A stretch of DNA of 64,000 nt from NCBI GenBank assembly GCA_013398175.1, contig VZRZ01002225.1:1176019-1240018 (forward strand), read 5' to 3'. Shown one piece after another: positions 13,526 to 23,440 of this stretch. A program made the translations under genes and the position numbers. How positions within the stretch are numbered: position 1 is the first letter of the stretch; every line of letters begins with the position of its first letter. This stretch comes from Climacteris rufus. Lineage: Eukaryota > Chordata > Aves > Passeriformes > Climacteridae. The notes under the pieces are model-generated. The model did not search any database, was not told the DNA's origin, and saw nothing but the letters and a program-made list of their open reading frames with translations.

Positions 13526-16230
13526 AAACCACGTGAAACACATGAACATATTTATTAATTACTATATAAAGTTTTTAATTAATATTAAATATAATTTCAA
13601 TTTAGAATTTTTTCTTCTTCACAAGTGGAGATGTATTATTAGAACAAGGAATTTTATGTCTATAAATACAGTTATGCGGGGCAATTTCTGAGCAGTACAC
13701 AAGCAATAGACATAGACAAAAGTAATCCTTGTGAGGAGAAACTCTCTGGATGGAGAGAAAAGAAAGAAACCCAACCCAGCAACGGTTTATATATTTTTGT
13801 ACATACATATATATCCTATTCCATAAAGAGAGTTGGGTATCAATTTCTGTTTAATATGCTATTCTGTTTATAGATAAACTACCAAAGTACTTAGTATTTA
13901 TAGAAGCTACTATACCATACACTTTGTTTTTATGGTAGCTATTTGAAGGAACATATTGCAAATGAAGAAGAGGAAGCACATAAAAAAAATATGTAATACT
14001 GTATAGGTGGCATGATGACTTCTTTCACACTATTTCTATGCTGGAATATTATCATGTCAAGGGTTTTCTTTTTTCACATGTAGATGTATGGCATTGATTT
14101 TTTTCCCAGAGAAGGGAAGAGAGTAATTTCTTACAAAGGTTTTAAATCTTCTGAAATTCCAAAAGAATTACAGTCAACTACTCGTGATTTTTCTTTCCCT
14201 CTACATATTTAAATACAGCAGAACCTTAGAAGGATATTTTAGTCTTTCAATTATTTATATGGTTAAGAAAATGTCACGTCATTCTACAACTTCTACACTC
14301 TGAATAAAAAATTTACAAAGTCTTTGCTACAGTAATGGAACATTCTGAATAAATTTTAAAATGAAGTGCATGGCAAGTGGTTATCATGGCAATCAAAATT
14401 GCCTGGTTGTTTGACTGCACATGTTCTCTGGGAATTAAATTTCAAAATTTACATTTCAACCTTAATAGCACCAATCCCATCTTTGTGCCAAACCTCTTAA
14501 TTTATTTTCCATTTTTGTTTTATAGAGGCATTATCCATCTCAAGTATCATTATTAATAATTATATTAATAATTATAGTGGGCTTGCCCCACAAGTCAGAA
14601 GTACTGGTATCTCCATGTCTTCGAATGAGTAGATTTTGAAATAGGTAGAGAAATGTGCAAAATATTTTTTTTTTAACTGAGAATCTCTCATAAAAACTGA
14701 ATATTTAAGGAACTTCCAGATGAGTACAGAACTTCAGCAGGTATATGTGCACCTAATTTAGTATATGTGAGTAACTCTCAGTGGCTTAAATTCCAGGGTG
14801 TATGAGGGTGGACTGTGGTGAATCAGAGAAGAATAACAACCCTCCTAGTGATGTGAATGGGAATAGCTTGCAAAACTGACATAATTACTCCTGTGCACCC
14901 TTGGGATAAGGGGCAGATACAAAGATCCCAATTTTAGACCTTCTTTAAGGAATCTAATTAGAAGTTAGAGAAAACAAGTAAGCAAGGATTCAAAGACCTC
15001 ACCTTTTGCTCTCTTTACTACAGATTTATGACTATAATTTATTACATTACAGCTCCATGATTTTTTGGGCCACTAATTAAAGTAAATCATAATACTAGTT
15101 TTAATTATTCTGGGTTTGCAAAAGCTCCATACACTGATGCCTCGAATAAAAACATCCACATGGTGATTTGACCTATATCATTAACTTGCAATGCTGCTCT
15201 TTAAGCAATTCATATGAACTCTTTTGAGGGTCCCTGAGTAGAAAAGACCTTATTAAAAAAAATAAACTACAGAGAAATTTAACTCTAGACACACACATAT
15301 TTGTTGGATGGCATGAATATTTGAAAAATGCACTTCCTTCCCTTTATAAAAAGTTAATGCTTTAAAGAAATTGCTTACTCAATGTAAAAATCTCTAGCAA
15401 AAACAAATTTAGGAAAGTTTCATTATAGGTCTGAGCAATATCTACCCTGTGTCAGTGGCAGAGGGTGGATTGCAAAGTCTCATTAATGTTGAGATTATAG
15501 CTTTTTTTGAATTTAGAATCCTCTTACTCTAGGCCCTAAAATTTCAAGTGAATGTAAATAACTACCCTGATGGGTCTACTTCAGTAGAGAAATATATATG
15601 CACATTTGAGCTTGGGGACCTCAGTTTTCCAAATGGTTATGAGTGCATCCCATTTTATACACTAAATGTTTCCCTTTGAGATGCTGCTTACAAAGGAAAA
15701 TTCAGCAAATACCTGCACAGAATCAGACCCAGAGCTTTGCTATGTAGAGAGGCACAGCTTTAAAATTTGTATTTTGCATTTTGAAAAAGCAACAAAGATT
15801 TATATTATTTATATTTATATTAATTTATATTAATTTATATCGTTATATATATTTTATAGATATTTATGTATTTATCTACATGTCTGTATGTAAATGTGCA
15901 TTTATATGTGTGTATACATATTAACATTTGTATGCAAGCCTATGTTTTCTAACGATTCAAAATAGAAATACTAATGGATCAAGAATATCCAGAGAGAATA
16001 AAATCTGAATTTAAATATAGGTGTCAGCATTTTGAAGCCAAATAATCATTTTTATGTTTTTAACTGCTTAAAACTTCAAAGTTTAAAAAAAATTTCAAAT
16101 AAATCCATAATTTAGCATAACGAGTTATAACTCTAGAAGCGATGCACTGGAATATCTCCATGTTACATCAGTATTCTTTTATTTTGCTAAACCTTTTGTT
16201 TTCTTTAAAGTTTTAAACCCTAGAAAATCA

Positions 16231-16293
16231 GTTATGCCAACATGAAAGTCAGATCAAATCAGTTGTTATGCCAACTTGAAAGTCAGATCAAAT
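16231..16293 (+). repeat. Two-copy tandem direct repeat
   Basis: A 29-base unit beginning GTTATGCCAAC and ending CAGATCAAAT occurs at 16231-16259 and again at 16265-16293 with one mismatch (A to T in the CAACATGA versus CAACTTGA part), giving a 34-base period. It is a recent local duplication. Confidence 0.9.
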
Positions 16294-16858
16294 AAACACG
16301 TGTTTTCTTCCAAGGTATGATTCAATGTGTCCTTTAGACATCTGTCCTTAAAACATTGCTTAGCAAAGAAGACTTCCTAAAAGATTTTTCCTTCAAGCAT
16401 GTAGCATTCAATTGGCAGCCCACAATGCTTTAAATAAAGCTCTTGGGAGTTTTGCTGCCTAAACCTAGTCCTTCAAACTATCACATGCTTGTATATATAT
16501 CCTAAATATGTAAACATCAGGCCTGGGGGTTTGGAAAACCAGGGACAAGTCTTGCAGATATATATAAATGCACTATACCTCTACTAATTCCAAGTACTAT
16601 ATTGCCAAGCCAAGAAATCCTGGTTTTGTTTACAGCTTCCTTGACACTTTGAAACTGTCACCTTTGATATTTTAAATTTGTAGCACCTTTCTCCTAACCT
16701 CCAGCAAAGTTTTATTAAGAGAATTTATATCCTTTCAAAGTAAGATTAAGCAATCTTAATTAAAAATCTTCCTTAATTGCATCTAAGACAGATTATAATT
16801 AGATACCTTTCATGTAGAAGTTAATGCTTTTCTGGTATAACAAACTGAAAACAAATAC

Positions 16859-16922
16859 CTCATTTTGCAACAGATATTCCACTTGACCTCTGTAGTTCAT
16901 AATAACAGAGACAAGGTTCTGC
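16859..16922 (-). CDS. PIK3C2G: PIK3C2G coding exon 7
   Basis: This is a 64 bp exon with acceptor ctgatttccag and donor GAG/gtattt. One base completes the arginine of exon 6, then 21 codons follow to phase 0. The reading is QNLVSVIMNYRGQVEYLLQNE. Human PIK3C2G has QCLLTLIRKYDFHLKYLLKTQ at this place, of the same length and with the same pattern of hydrophobic residues. The segment forms the helical linker between the Ras-binding and C2 domains. Confidence 0.87.
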
Positions 16923-18949
16923 CTGGAAATCAGAAAAAAAAAGGAAACAACATCAAGTTAATGACAATTAGATACAAAGAACAGACTTGGGTTTGGATTT
17001 TTTTTCCCACATCATTGCTACATAATCCATTAAACTTCATTTGCAGCCAGTTCTCAAGTTTACATGCTCAAACTGTTCCATCAACTGGCTTGTCCATTCC
17101 CAAAGCTGGGAATTTGTTTTACTTCTGTAGACAGACATATACCACTCTGTGCTTCCATGCCTTTGTCACGTACAGAAGTTACACCAAAACTTGTACAGGC
17201 AGATTGCTGTGTTTTACCAAAGCTACTCTAAATTAATTAGGATTATGAAGAGGACCATACACCCCTCTACACTGAACTCCACAACTGATGCTTCAGCTGT
17301 AAATCTCACAATTTTAGAGACACAGGCTCCAAATGCTATCCCCAACAGATAACCAGAGTCAGAGTTTTGCTTTTAAGAAGCATTTGTGCAATTTTCTGTG
17401 TTTCAAGCACTGTGAAATCCTTGTTGTTTATTCATCAGCTGGGGCAAACCAAAGAAAGGTGCCTGTGAGACCATTGCTAAGCTATGTTCCCTCCTCTGGA
17501 AGGTCAGATCATCAGGAAAGGATATCAAAACCTTAATTCCCAGTTTTACACGTTGTCTAGCCTGATTAGTAAAAAGGATACATTATTGCCTTGATGGCCA
17601 TCAGAAGTAGTCAGGGTTTGCACATACTTTTATGAAAAGTGGGAATTGCAATTTACATTCTTTCTTCATGTCTTACTCTGTCACTTTATCCTTAACTGTT
17701 TTCCCCCTTTAAATCCCTCACTGATCTTTTATTATGGTTCGCCCTCTTCAGAAGGCTTAGAAGGAATTCCCCCCCACTCTTCCATCGCCATTGCTGTCTG
17801 GTAGCTGAAAGTCACAAAAGCATTTTGATTTCTTCAGAAATTTCTTCAGAGCTCCAAAGCCAATGAGCTTTGAGTTTACAGAGAAACTGTGTGTCCCCTC
17901 ATGTATTTTAGCCGGGCTAACTGAACAATCAGGGACTAGAATTGCAACTATGGCCCAAAGTGCAGGTTTCATGATACATGATTAGACTTTCATTTTCTGT
18001 ATTGCATGGCAAGAAAAGGAGAGTCATTGCACTGAAATAAACAGATTAGGTGTCCTTCCCTGTGCTAATACCATAGTGCATTTCCCTGGAGATGCCAACT
18101 ATCCACTTCCTCCTACATGTGGTTTTGCCTTTACAGCTTTTTATTTCCAATCTGCACTGGCTTTATCTAGCTAGGCAGTTTGTGTGTGAAGCAGCTGCCT
18201 GGAAATTCCTCCTGTAATCCTGTTAAATCATAGCTAATGCAAGTTGTCACTCTGCTTTGACCAAGTCTTCAGGCTTAACATCTTTTTCATGGCATTACCC
18301 AGCTTGAAAGTAGTTCTGAACCTATGAGTTTGCCTTATTGTCTTTATATTTACAGGTGAGCATGTTTATTAGCATGGTTGGTCTAAATGCAAGTTACAGA
18401 ATTTTCTAAGTTATAATGCTAGTTCCAAAAATGAGCATATTTTCCATCAGTTTATCCTACCCCAGAGAATTTTTGGTTTCAAGTAGCCATAATTTTATAT
18501 ATTTAATAGGAAAAAAATCCAGGAAGTTGTAACTGATTGAGATACCTCTGCTAATGCTATCCTGAATCTTTGTCTTCTAGATAACTAATAATAACCATAT
18601 CTTATCACACAGACATACTTCATACTTGTGCATCTTTATAGCTGTGTATAAATAATGGCAGTGCTAACCAGCCCATGAACATTAAGTGCTTCTTTGGTGT
18701 TAAGGACATTTTTTTTAGCTTTTAGCAAGTCAATATGGTACAAAAGTTTTGAAAAGGAAATATGAAAAGCACAATGAGAGAGTCACTCTTAGATCCCAGC
18801 TGGTCTACATGCGAGGAAGACGACAAGCATGTACTTAGAGCTTTTACTTTTCAGTCTCCTGGCAGCAGCACCTACTGTGGAGGAGGAATGCCAGGCTCTC
18901 TTTCTAAAAGCTGTTTTTATCACCATGCTGCCCCACTAAACAGTGCCCA
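16923..18949. other. PIK3C2G intron 6, first part
   Basis: Intronic sequence between exon 7 and the 18950 CR1 fragment. No coding or repeat feature that I can support. Confidence 0.6.
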
Positions 18950-19635
18950 GCTGCATGGTTGGGCGCAGAGAGTTGTGGTGAATAGAGTTGTTGGGAGCTG
19001 GTCCCATCCTTGGGGCTCAGTAGTGGGGTCAGTTCACTTTAATATCTTTATCAGTGTTCTGCACAAGAGGATGGAGGGCACCCTCAGTCAGTTTTCAGGT
19101 GACACAGTTGAGCGTGAGTGTTGATCTTCCTGGTGGGCAGGAAGGCTCTGCAGGGAGATCTGGACAGGCTGGATTGATGGGCCCAGACCAACCACATGAG
19201 TTTCAACAAGGCCAAGTGCCTGATTCTGCCCTTGAGTTACAACAACCCCAGGCAGCATCACAGATTGAGGCCAGAGTGTCTGGAAAGCTGTCTGGTGGAA
19301 AAGGACCTGGGGATGCTGGTGACAGCAGCTGAACATGAGCCAGCATGTGCCCAGGTGGTCAATGGCATCCTGGCTTGGATCAGAAATAGTGTGGCCATGA
19401 TAACCAGAAAGTGACCATCCTTCTGTACTTATCATTGGTGAGGCCACACCTCAAGTGCTCTGTCCAGTTCTGGGTCCCCCACCGAATGAAAGATTTGGAG
19501 GTGCTGGAGTGAGTCTAGAGAAGAGCAACGCAGCTGGGGAAGAGTCTGGAGCACAAGTCTGAGGAGGAGTGGCTGAGGGAAATGGGATTGTTTAGCCTGG
19601 AAGAAAGGAGGCTCATGGGGGGATCTATGGTAAGT
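18950..19635 (+). mobile_element. CR1 LINE fragment, late ORF2 to 3' part
   Basis: Plus-oriented CR1 sequence with recognisable blocks: GGGCGCAGAGAGTTGTGGTG, TTTCAACAAGGCCAAGTGCC, GAAAAGGACCTGGGGATGCT, GTGAGGCCACACCTCAAGTG and GGGATTGTTTAGCCTGGA. These correspond to the end of the CR1 ORF2 and the start of its 3' region. Frameshifts and stops split the reading frame, so it is a dead copy. The usual extreme 3' end is missing; the match stops at about 19635. Confidence 0.85.
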
Positions 19636-20883
19636 GATTCTGCTCTGCAAACATTCGCTATGCTTTTAAATTTCATATGCTTGTCATCTATAAAATACCT
19701 ATCTTCTATTGATCTCTTTACAGCAAGGACCACAATGGAAATTTGGGCCATATTCCTAGGAAACCAGATGGGTCCTCAGTAAGCACCAGATACCTCAAAC
19801 AATCCACTACCTCTTTGTTTTCCTCCATCTGCTAAATGGCAGGTGTGTAATTTAAATTTACCGTTGTTGGCAAAGTACTTTATCACACAGTGGTGGAAAA
19901 TATCACAAAAAGTGTCAACAACTTCTTTATCTAAAAGCAGGAAATGGCATATAATGAAAGTTGAATGAGGAATCTATCTCATTTAGTGTTTGTCCATCAC
20001 AGGTTAGCTTTAGAATCAACTGCAGTTTGAATGTCAAATTAAAAGCTCATCATAGTTGGCATCCACTGAAAAAAAATTTTTTTTTTTAAATCACTGACAT
20101 GAAAATATAAGCATAATGAAGAGCAAACCTGCTATTTTTACAGTATTTAATCTCAAAATTTCCCTAACAGCAATGCACATATGAAAATTATGACACCTTC
20201 AATCACAGGAATCTGGGAAATATGAAACCTCTAATGAAAATTCCAGCAATATGTAAAGGAGAGAATAAGGAAAAATTACAGAGACCTAAAAAATATTGAT
20301 TTTTTGCTAAACAATCACTAAGGTCTGAAAATAAAAGTCTTAAATGCTGAATCAATTGTCTTTGACTTCATTTGTGTCTCCAGCAGTACTCGGAATTGCC
20401 CTTTGGGGCAAGGAGGCTCACTACAAATATAAACAATTACAATACTACAAATTACAATACAATAAATACAAATACAATATAATACAAAAAATACAATACA
20501 ATAAATACTGCTGAATACCAGCTTACCATGTCAGCCTCCAGGCACAAGTGTCTTCTAACAGCTGATTTATACACAACTTTCTTTGGTAATCCCCACACTG
20601 TGGAAGAGAGGTATATAGTGACATACATTAGTTTAGTAAGAAGAATGTATATTGGAGAGATTTGCATGGTATTTTCCAAAGCCAGTATGTTCTTAATTGT
20701 GGTCAGGATGTTTTGATCTGAAATTTTATCTGGTGAATAACTTATATTATACTGGGTGGTACTTATATAGGTGCCAGTGGGAGCAAGAGTGTTCAGGAAA
20801 ACAAGGTGGCTGGACTTAGAAGTAGAGCTTTAAATTAGATTCAGCAAGGGAATAGTATGGGCTTGAATCCAGACAGGGATAGT
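19636..20883. other. PIK3C2G intron 6, middle part with an AATAC-rich repeat
   Basis: Non-coding. It includes an imperfect AATAC/AAATAC array at about 20421-20508. A splice-bounded open stretch near 19874-19941 on the minus strand was rejected because its phases do not fit. Confidence 0.65.
20421..20508 (+). repeat. AATAC-rich simple repeat
   Basis: Imperfect tandem copies of ACAATACAAAT and AATACAAATAC without G apart from flanks. Likely slippage-derived. Confidence 0.85.
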
Positions 20884-21015
20884 GGAGGCAGCAGCATATT
20901 CCAATGCCCTATGTACCTGGGAAACATAAAGGCAGACAATGTGGCCTATGGCATGCACCAATTCTGCTTTGGTTTCACACAGTGGTGGGCCAAAGGGAGA
21001 GATGACACACAGAGT
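20884..21015 (+). pseudogene. Decayed Topors-like RING copy
   Basis: This segment aligns with 22366-22500 of the intact RING ORF, from GAGGCAGCAG through the CATGCACCAATTCTGC core to the tryptophan codon region. Compared with the intact gene, the second zinc-binding Cys is Tyr (TGC to TAC), the third Cys is Gly, and one extra G in the GGGAAAC stretch shifts the frame. The His and following Cys (MHQFC) survive. The second half of the RING and the C-terminal tail are missing: at about 21015 the sequence jumps to the block that lies upstream of the intact ORF. It is a non-functional relic. Confidence 0.65.
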
Positions 21016-21112
21016 TAGAGGTGAGCTGCGAGGGGAAACATCACCCTGGGCTGCTGAAAGGCTCTGCTTCTTGAGGGACCTGGGTATCTCTTCCATGATC
21101 TTTTGTTGTGCC
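21015..21112 (+). repeat. Copy 1 of the block found 5' of the Topors-like ORF
   Basis: This block is similar to 22050-22140, sharing GAGGTGRGCTG, the GGGCTGCTGAAAGGCTCTGC type run and CTTCTTGARGGACCTGGG. In the second copy it sits about 130 bases upstream of the RING start codon, so it is probably 5'UTR or promoter of the multicopy RING unit. Here it follows the decayed RING directly, as if two tandem units had recombined. Confidence 0.6.
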
Positions 21113-21189
21113 AGAAAACAAGGTAACTTACTAAGCATATCAATAGCAAGTGGATGTCCAAAGAAAGCATGGTATCTGTACTTGATGAA

Positions 21190-21425
21190 GATGGGCCCTG
21201 GCAAATGGGTGTACAGAAAAAGCAGAGACATTCAGCGCTTGTTTTGTCTCAGTCTTTAATACTACTGGTGAACCATGGGCTCCTCAGTCCTCTGAGCTGG
21301 AGAAGCACAGCAACAGTGACCATCCCTTTGTGGACACTGGAATTGTAAGGGATCAGCTGCAGCACTTGAATGTTCTTAAGTCCACAGAGCCTTGGTGGGA
21401 TTAATTCCAGAGTAATAAAGGAAAA
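21190..21425 (+). mobile_element. CR1 LINE ORF2 fragment
   Basis: The sequence from the CAGTCTTTAATACTACTGG region through the GGATCAGCTGCAGCACTTGA run to GGTGGGATTAATTCCAGAG is the CR1 ORF2 stretch just before the reverse-transcriptase core, in plus orientation. It is frameshifted and truncated, and is broken off by the purine satellite at about 21430. Confidence 0.7.
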
Positions 21426-21430
21426 GAAGA

Positions 21431-21840
21431 AAGGAGAGAGAGAGAAAGAGAGAGAAAGAGAGAGAAAGAGAGAGAAAGAGAGAGAAAGAGAGAGAAAGAG
21501 AGAGAAAGAGAGAGAAAGAGAGAGAAAGAGAAAGACAGACAGTGNNNNNNNNNNNNNNNNNNNNNNNNNNNNNNNNNNNNNNNNNNNNNNNNNNNNNNNN
21601 NNNNNNNNNNNNNNNNNNNNNNNNNNNNNNNNNNNNNNNNNNNNNNNNNNNNNNNNNNNNNNNNNNNNNNNNNNNNNNNNNNNNNNNNNNNNNNNNNNNN
21701 NNNNNNNNNNNNNNNNNNNNNNNNNNNNNNNNNNNNNNNNNNNNNNNNNNNNNNNNNNNNNNNNNNNNNNNNNNNNNNNNNNAGAGAGAGAAAGAGAGAG
21801 AAAGAGAGAGAAAGAGAGAGAAAGAGAGAGAAAGAGAACA
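21431..21840 (+). repeat. Decameric purine satellite (AGAGAAAGAG)n with an internal assembly gap
   Basis: Blocks of ten bases repeat exactly on both sides of 238 Ns (21545-21782). The plus strand is almost purely A and G, so the array is a homopurine-homopyrimidine tract. The true length is unknown because of the gap. Open frames through it are artefacts of the repeat and the Ns. Confidence 0.95.
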
Positions 21841-21844
21841 CAGT

Positions 21845-21895
21845 TCATTTGGCAGGGATCTAGAGCAACCATCTAGTCCACCTGCTGGATTATGA
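21845..21895 (-). mobile_element. Short CR1 3'-end fragment (antisense)
   Basis: GGGATCTAGAGCAACCATCT followed by AGTCCACCTGCTGG resembles the reverse complement of the avian CR1 3' region (the familiar ATCTAGTCCAACCCCCTGC). It lies between the satellite and the RING unit. It is short and diverged. Confidence 0.45.
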
Positions 21896-22029
21896 CATCA
21901 CCAATTATGAATCCAATCCAATGATGGATTCACCTAGCAATGGGTTATAACGTCACAGATAACCCAGCATCCTGTGCTAGCCCAGAGCCCAGGATTTTTC
22001 TCAGTCCTAGCACATTCAGGCAGTGTGAG

Positions 22030-22150
22030 CACCCAGGAGGTGCACTCTCAGCAGCAGAGGTGGGCTGGGAGGTGAAATGTCCCCCTGAGCAGCTGGGAGG
22101 CTTTGCTTCTTGAAGGACCTGGGCTTTTCCATCACTCCCCCCAGAACATC
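22030..22150 (+). repeat. Copy 2 of the shared 5' block, upstream of the intact RING ORF
   Basis: This is the partner of 21015-21112, at roughly three-quarters identity by eye. It carries the same CTTCTTGAAGGACCTGGG core. It may include the promoter or leader of the Topors-like ORF; I see no TATA box. A donor-like CTG/gtgaga lies at about 22191, so a short leader intron is possible. Confidence 0.55.
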
Positions 22151-22275
22151 CTCTCTCCCTTTGCTTGTGTGACACCTGGCGCCACAACACTGGTGAGAGG
22201 GAGCAGCTCGACATCCTGAGCAAGCCCCTCCTGTCAGGCAAGCTCCAGCACTTCCCACACGTCTCTTGGCAGGAC

Positions 22276-22857
22276 ATGGCTTCCACTGCCAGAGAAGACG
22301 TGGGGGAGAGCAGCTCTGGTGCAAGTGATGGCAGCCTGAGGCAGCTCCCCCAGGTAGGGCCACCAGAGGCAGCAGATGACTCCCGGTGCCCCATCTGCCT
22401 GGAACCCATGAAGAGGCCGGCCTACGTGACCTATTGCATGCACCAGTTCTGCCTCCGGTGCATCCTGCAGTGGGCCAGGGCCAGAGACACCTGTCCTGTG
22501 TGCAGGCAGCCCATGGAGCAGCTGCTGCACTCCGTGCGAGATGATGGCAACTACAAGGAGTGCCCGCTCAGCTGGTCTGCCCGCCTGCAGAGGAGGATGG
22601 CCATGGAGAGGAGCATCCCGCCAGCCACTGCAGAGACAGTACAAGTCATGCAGGCAGTCCACAGCCAGGAGCACTCGGCTGGCAGAAGCAGGCGCACAGA
22701 CACTGAGGGCGCCCAAAGGCAGGAAGCAGCTCCAGGGCCCTCCAATGCCCATTCCCAGCAGGCTCCCTCAGCCTCACATGAGATGACTCCACTGAGGGAA
22801 GGTGAGAGCCTGACTGGCCCTGCTGCTCCTCTGGAACCACAAAATGGCACTGCATGA
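22276..22857 (+). CDS. Topors-like RING-finger E3 ubiquitin ligase ORF, intronless
   Basis: This 193-codon uninterrupted ORF carries a complete C3HC4 RING: Cys38, Cys41, Cys54, His56, Cys59, Cys62, Cys73 and Cys76, with the spacing normal for RING E3 ligases that recruit E2 enzymes. CMHQFCLRCILQWARAR and the following LLHSVRDDGNYKE closely resemble the RING and post-RING segment of TOPORS (there FHSVRAEDDFKEY), but the long SR-rich C-terminus of TOPORS is absent. Instead there is a short Gln, Ser and Arg rich tail. I start at 22276 (MASTARED) because the ATG has a purine at -3 and G at +4; an in-frame ATG at 22165 would add 37 residues with no family look. The gene lies in PIK3C2G intron 6 on the opposite strand, between CR1 pieces. 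An intact frame suggests recent origin or selection. Such short Topors-like genes recur in songbird assemblies, to my knowledge. Expression is unknown. Confidence 0.75.
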   Translation: MASTAREDVGESSSGASDGSLRQLPQVGPPEAADDSRCPICLEPMKRPAYVTYCMHQFCLRCILQWARARDTCPVCRQPMEQLLHSVRDDGNYKECPLSWSARLQRRMAMERSIPPATAETVQVMQAVHSQEHSAGRSRRTDTEGAQRQEAAPGPSNAHSQQAPSASHEMTPLREGESLTGPAAPLEPQNGTA

Positions 22858-22892
22858 CTTGGGCTCCTCAGCATCCCCTCTCTACTGCATCC

Positions 22893-22898
22893 AATAAA
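22893..22898 (+). promoter_or_regulatory. Polyadenylation signal AATAAA of the Topors-like ORF
   Basis: A canonical AATAAA lies 36 bases after the TGA stop, and T-rich sequence follows about 12 bases later. CR1 sequence begins about 40 bases further on. The position fits a genuine short 3'UTR, though AATAAA is common by chance in AT-rich DNA. Confidence 0.5.
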
Positions 22899-22935
22899 CT
22901 GCATGGTTCTTTTCAGGACATATATCATGACCAAA

Positions 22936-23125
22936 GAACGTTTCTAAGTCCTCAAGGCTTCAGCGGGATTCCACCATTCCTTCCAAAGCACTAAAGGAGC
23001 TAGCAGATCTCACGGCTGGATCCCCTCAGTACTCTGTCAAAAGGTCTTGGGAGTCTGAGGAGGTCCCTGATGACAGGAAGCTAGTCAGTGTCACTCCAAT
23101 TTTGTAGGAAGGGCACAAGGAAATG
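22936..23125 (+). mobile_element. CR1 LINE ORF2 fragment, directly 3' of the Topors-like gene
   Basis: TTTCTAAGTCCTCAAGGC, AAGGAGCTAGCAGATCTCA, AGGTCTTGGGAGTCTGAGG and GAAGCTAGTCAGTGTCACTC are successive CR1 ORF2 segments in plus orientation. The piece begins in almost the same part of the LINE where the 21190-21425 copy ends. A stop (TTTTGTAG) and frame errors show it is dead. Confidence 0.75.
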
Positions 23126-23179
23126 GAACAGGATTCAATGGAGTGGAATGCAATCAAAGAGAATGCAAGGGAGGGGAGA

Positions 23180-23440
23180 CAGGACATAATTTAGTTGATA
23201 GGGACCTACAATTTTCGTGTAGCCCAACTACCTCACATCTTCAGGGCTGACCAAGAATTAAAGCCCATTATGAAGGATATTGTCCAAATGCCTCTTTCTA
23301 AGGGACGGTTACACAGGAGGCATCAACCACCTTTTGCGGAACCCATTTCTAGTGTTTGACCACCAGCTCTGTAAGAACCTGGTATGTGTGATGGATAGGA
23401 TTCAAAGAGGATTTGATGGACTACAGCAACAGGTGGGGGC
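23180..23440 (-). mobile_element. CR1-family 3'-end fragment (antisense), diverged
   Basis: TGATAGGGACCTACAATTTT, then TTCAGGGCTGACCAAGAATT, GGCATCAACCACCTTTT and CATTTCTAGTGTTTGACCACC follow the order of an antisense avian CR1 3' region. It may instead be another LINE or LTR subfamily sharing this tail; I cannot assign a subfamily by eye. Confidence 0.5.

Larger units (their letters stand above)
12024..16858. other. PIK3C2G intron 7
   Basis: AT-rich intron without a coding signal. It contains a (GT)n(AT)n microsatellite at 13503-13525, an AT palindrome near 14550-14575, a TTATAT/TTAAT-rich tract at 15795-15860 and a two-copy direct repeat at 16231-16293. Confidence 0.75.

Noticed and set aside
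17757..17972. Minus-strand 71-codon open frame
   Set aside because: No recognisable domain and no suitable splice sites; considered and dropped as a candidate for PIK3C2G exon 6.
18762..19447. Several overlapping open frames of 70 to 120 codons on both strands
   Set aside because: They lie within or beside a truncated CR1 LINE whose true frame is broken; not independent genes.
19786..19835. Another phase-compatible minus-strand micro-exon candidate for PIK3C2G exon 6
   Set aside because: Reads acidic sequence without the hydrophobic pattern of the linker helix, and its acceptor is poor.
19874..19941. Minus-strand open segment bounded by ttttag and gtaaat between exons 6 and 7
   Set aside because: Its entry and exit phases do not match exon 6 or 7, and the frame that would match contains a stop.
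21249..21895. Long open frames through the purine repeat and the N gap
   Set aside because: They exist only because the repeat lacks stop codons and the Ns are unread; they are not genes.
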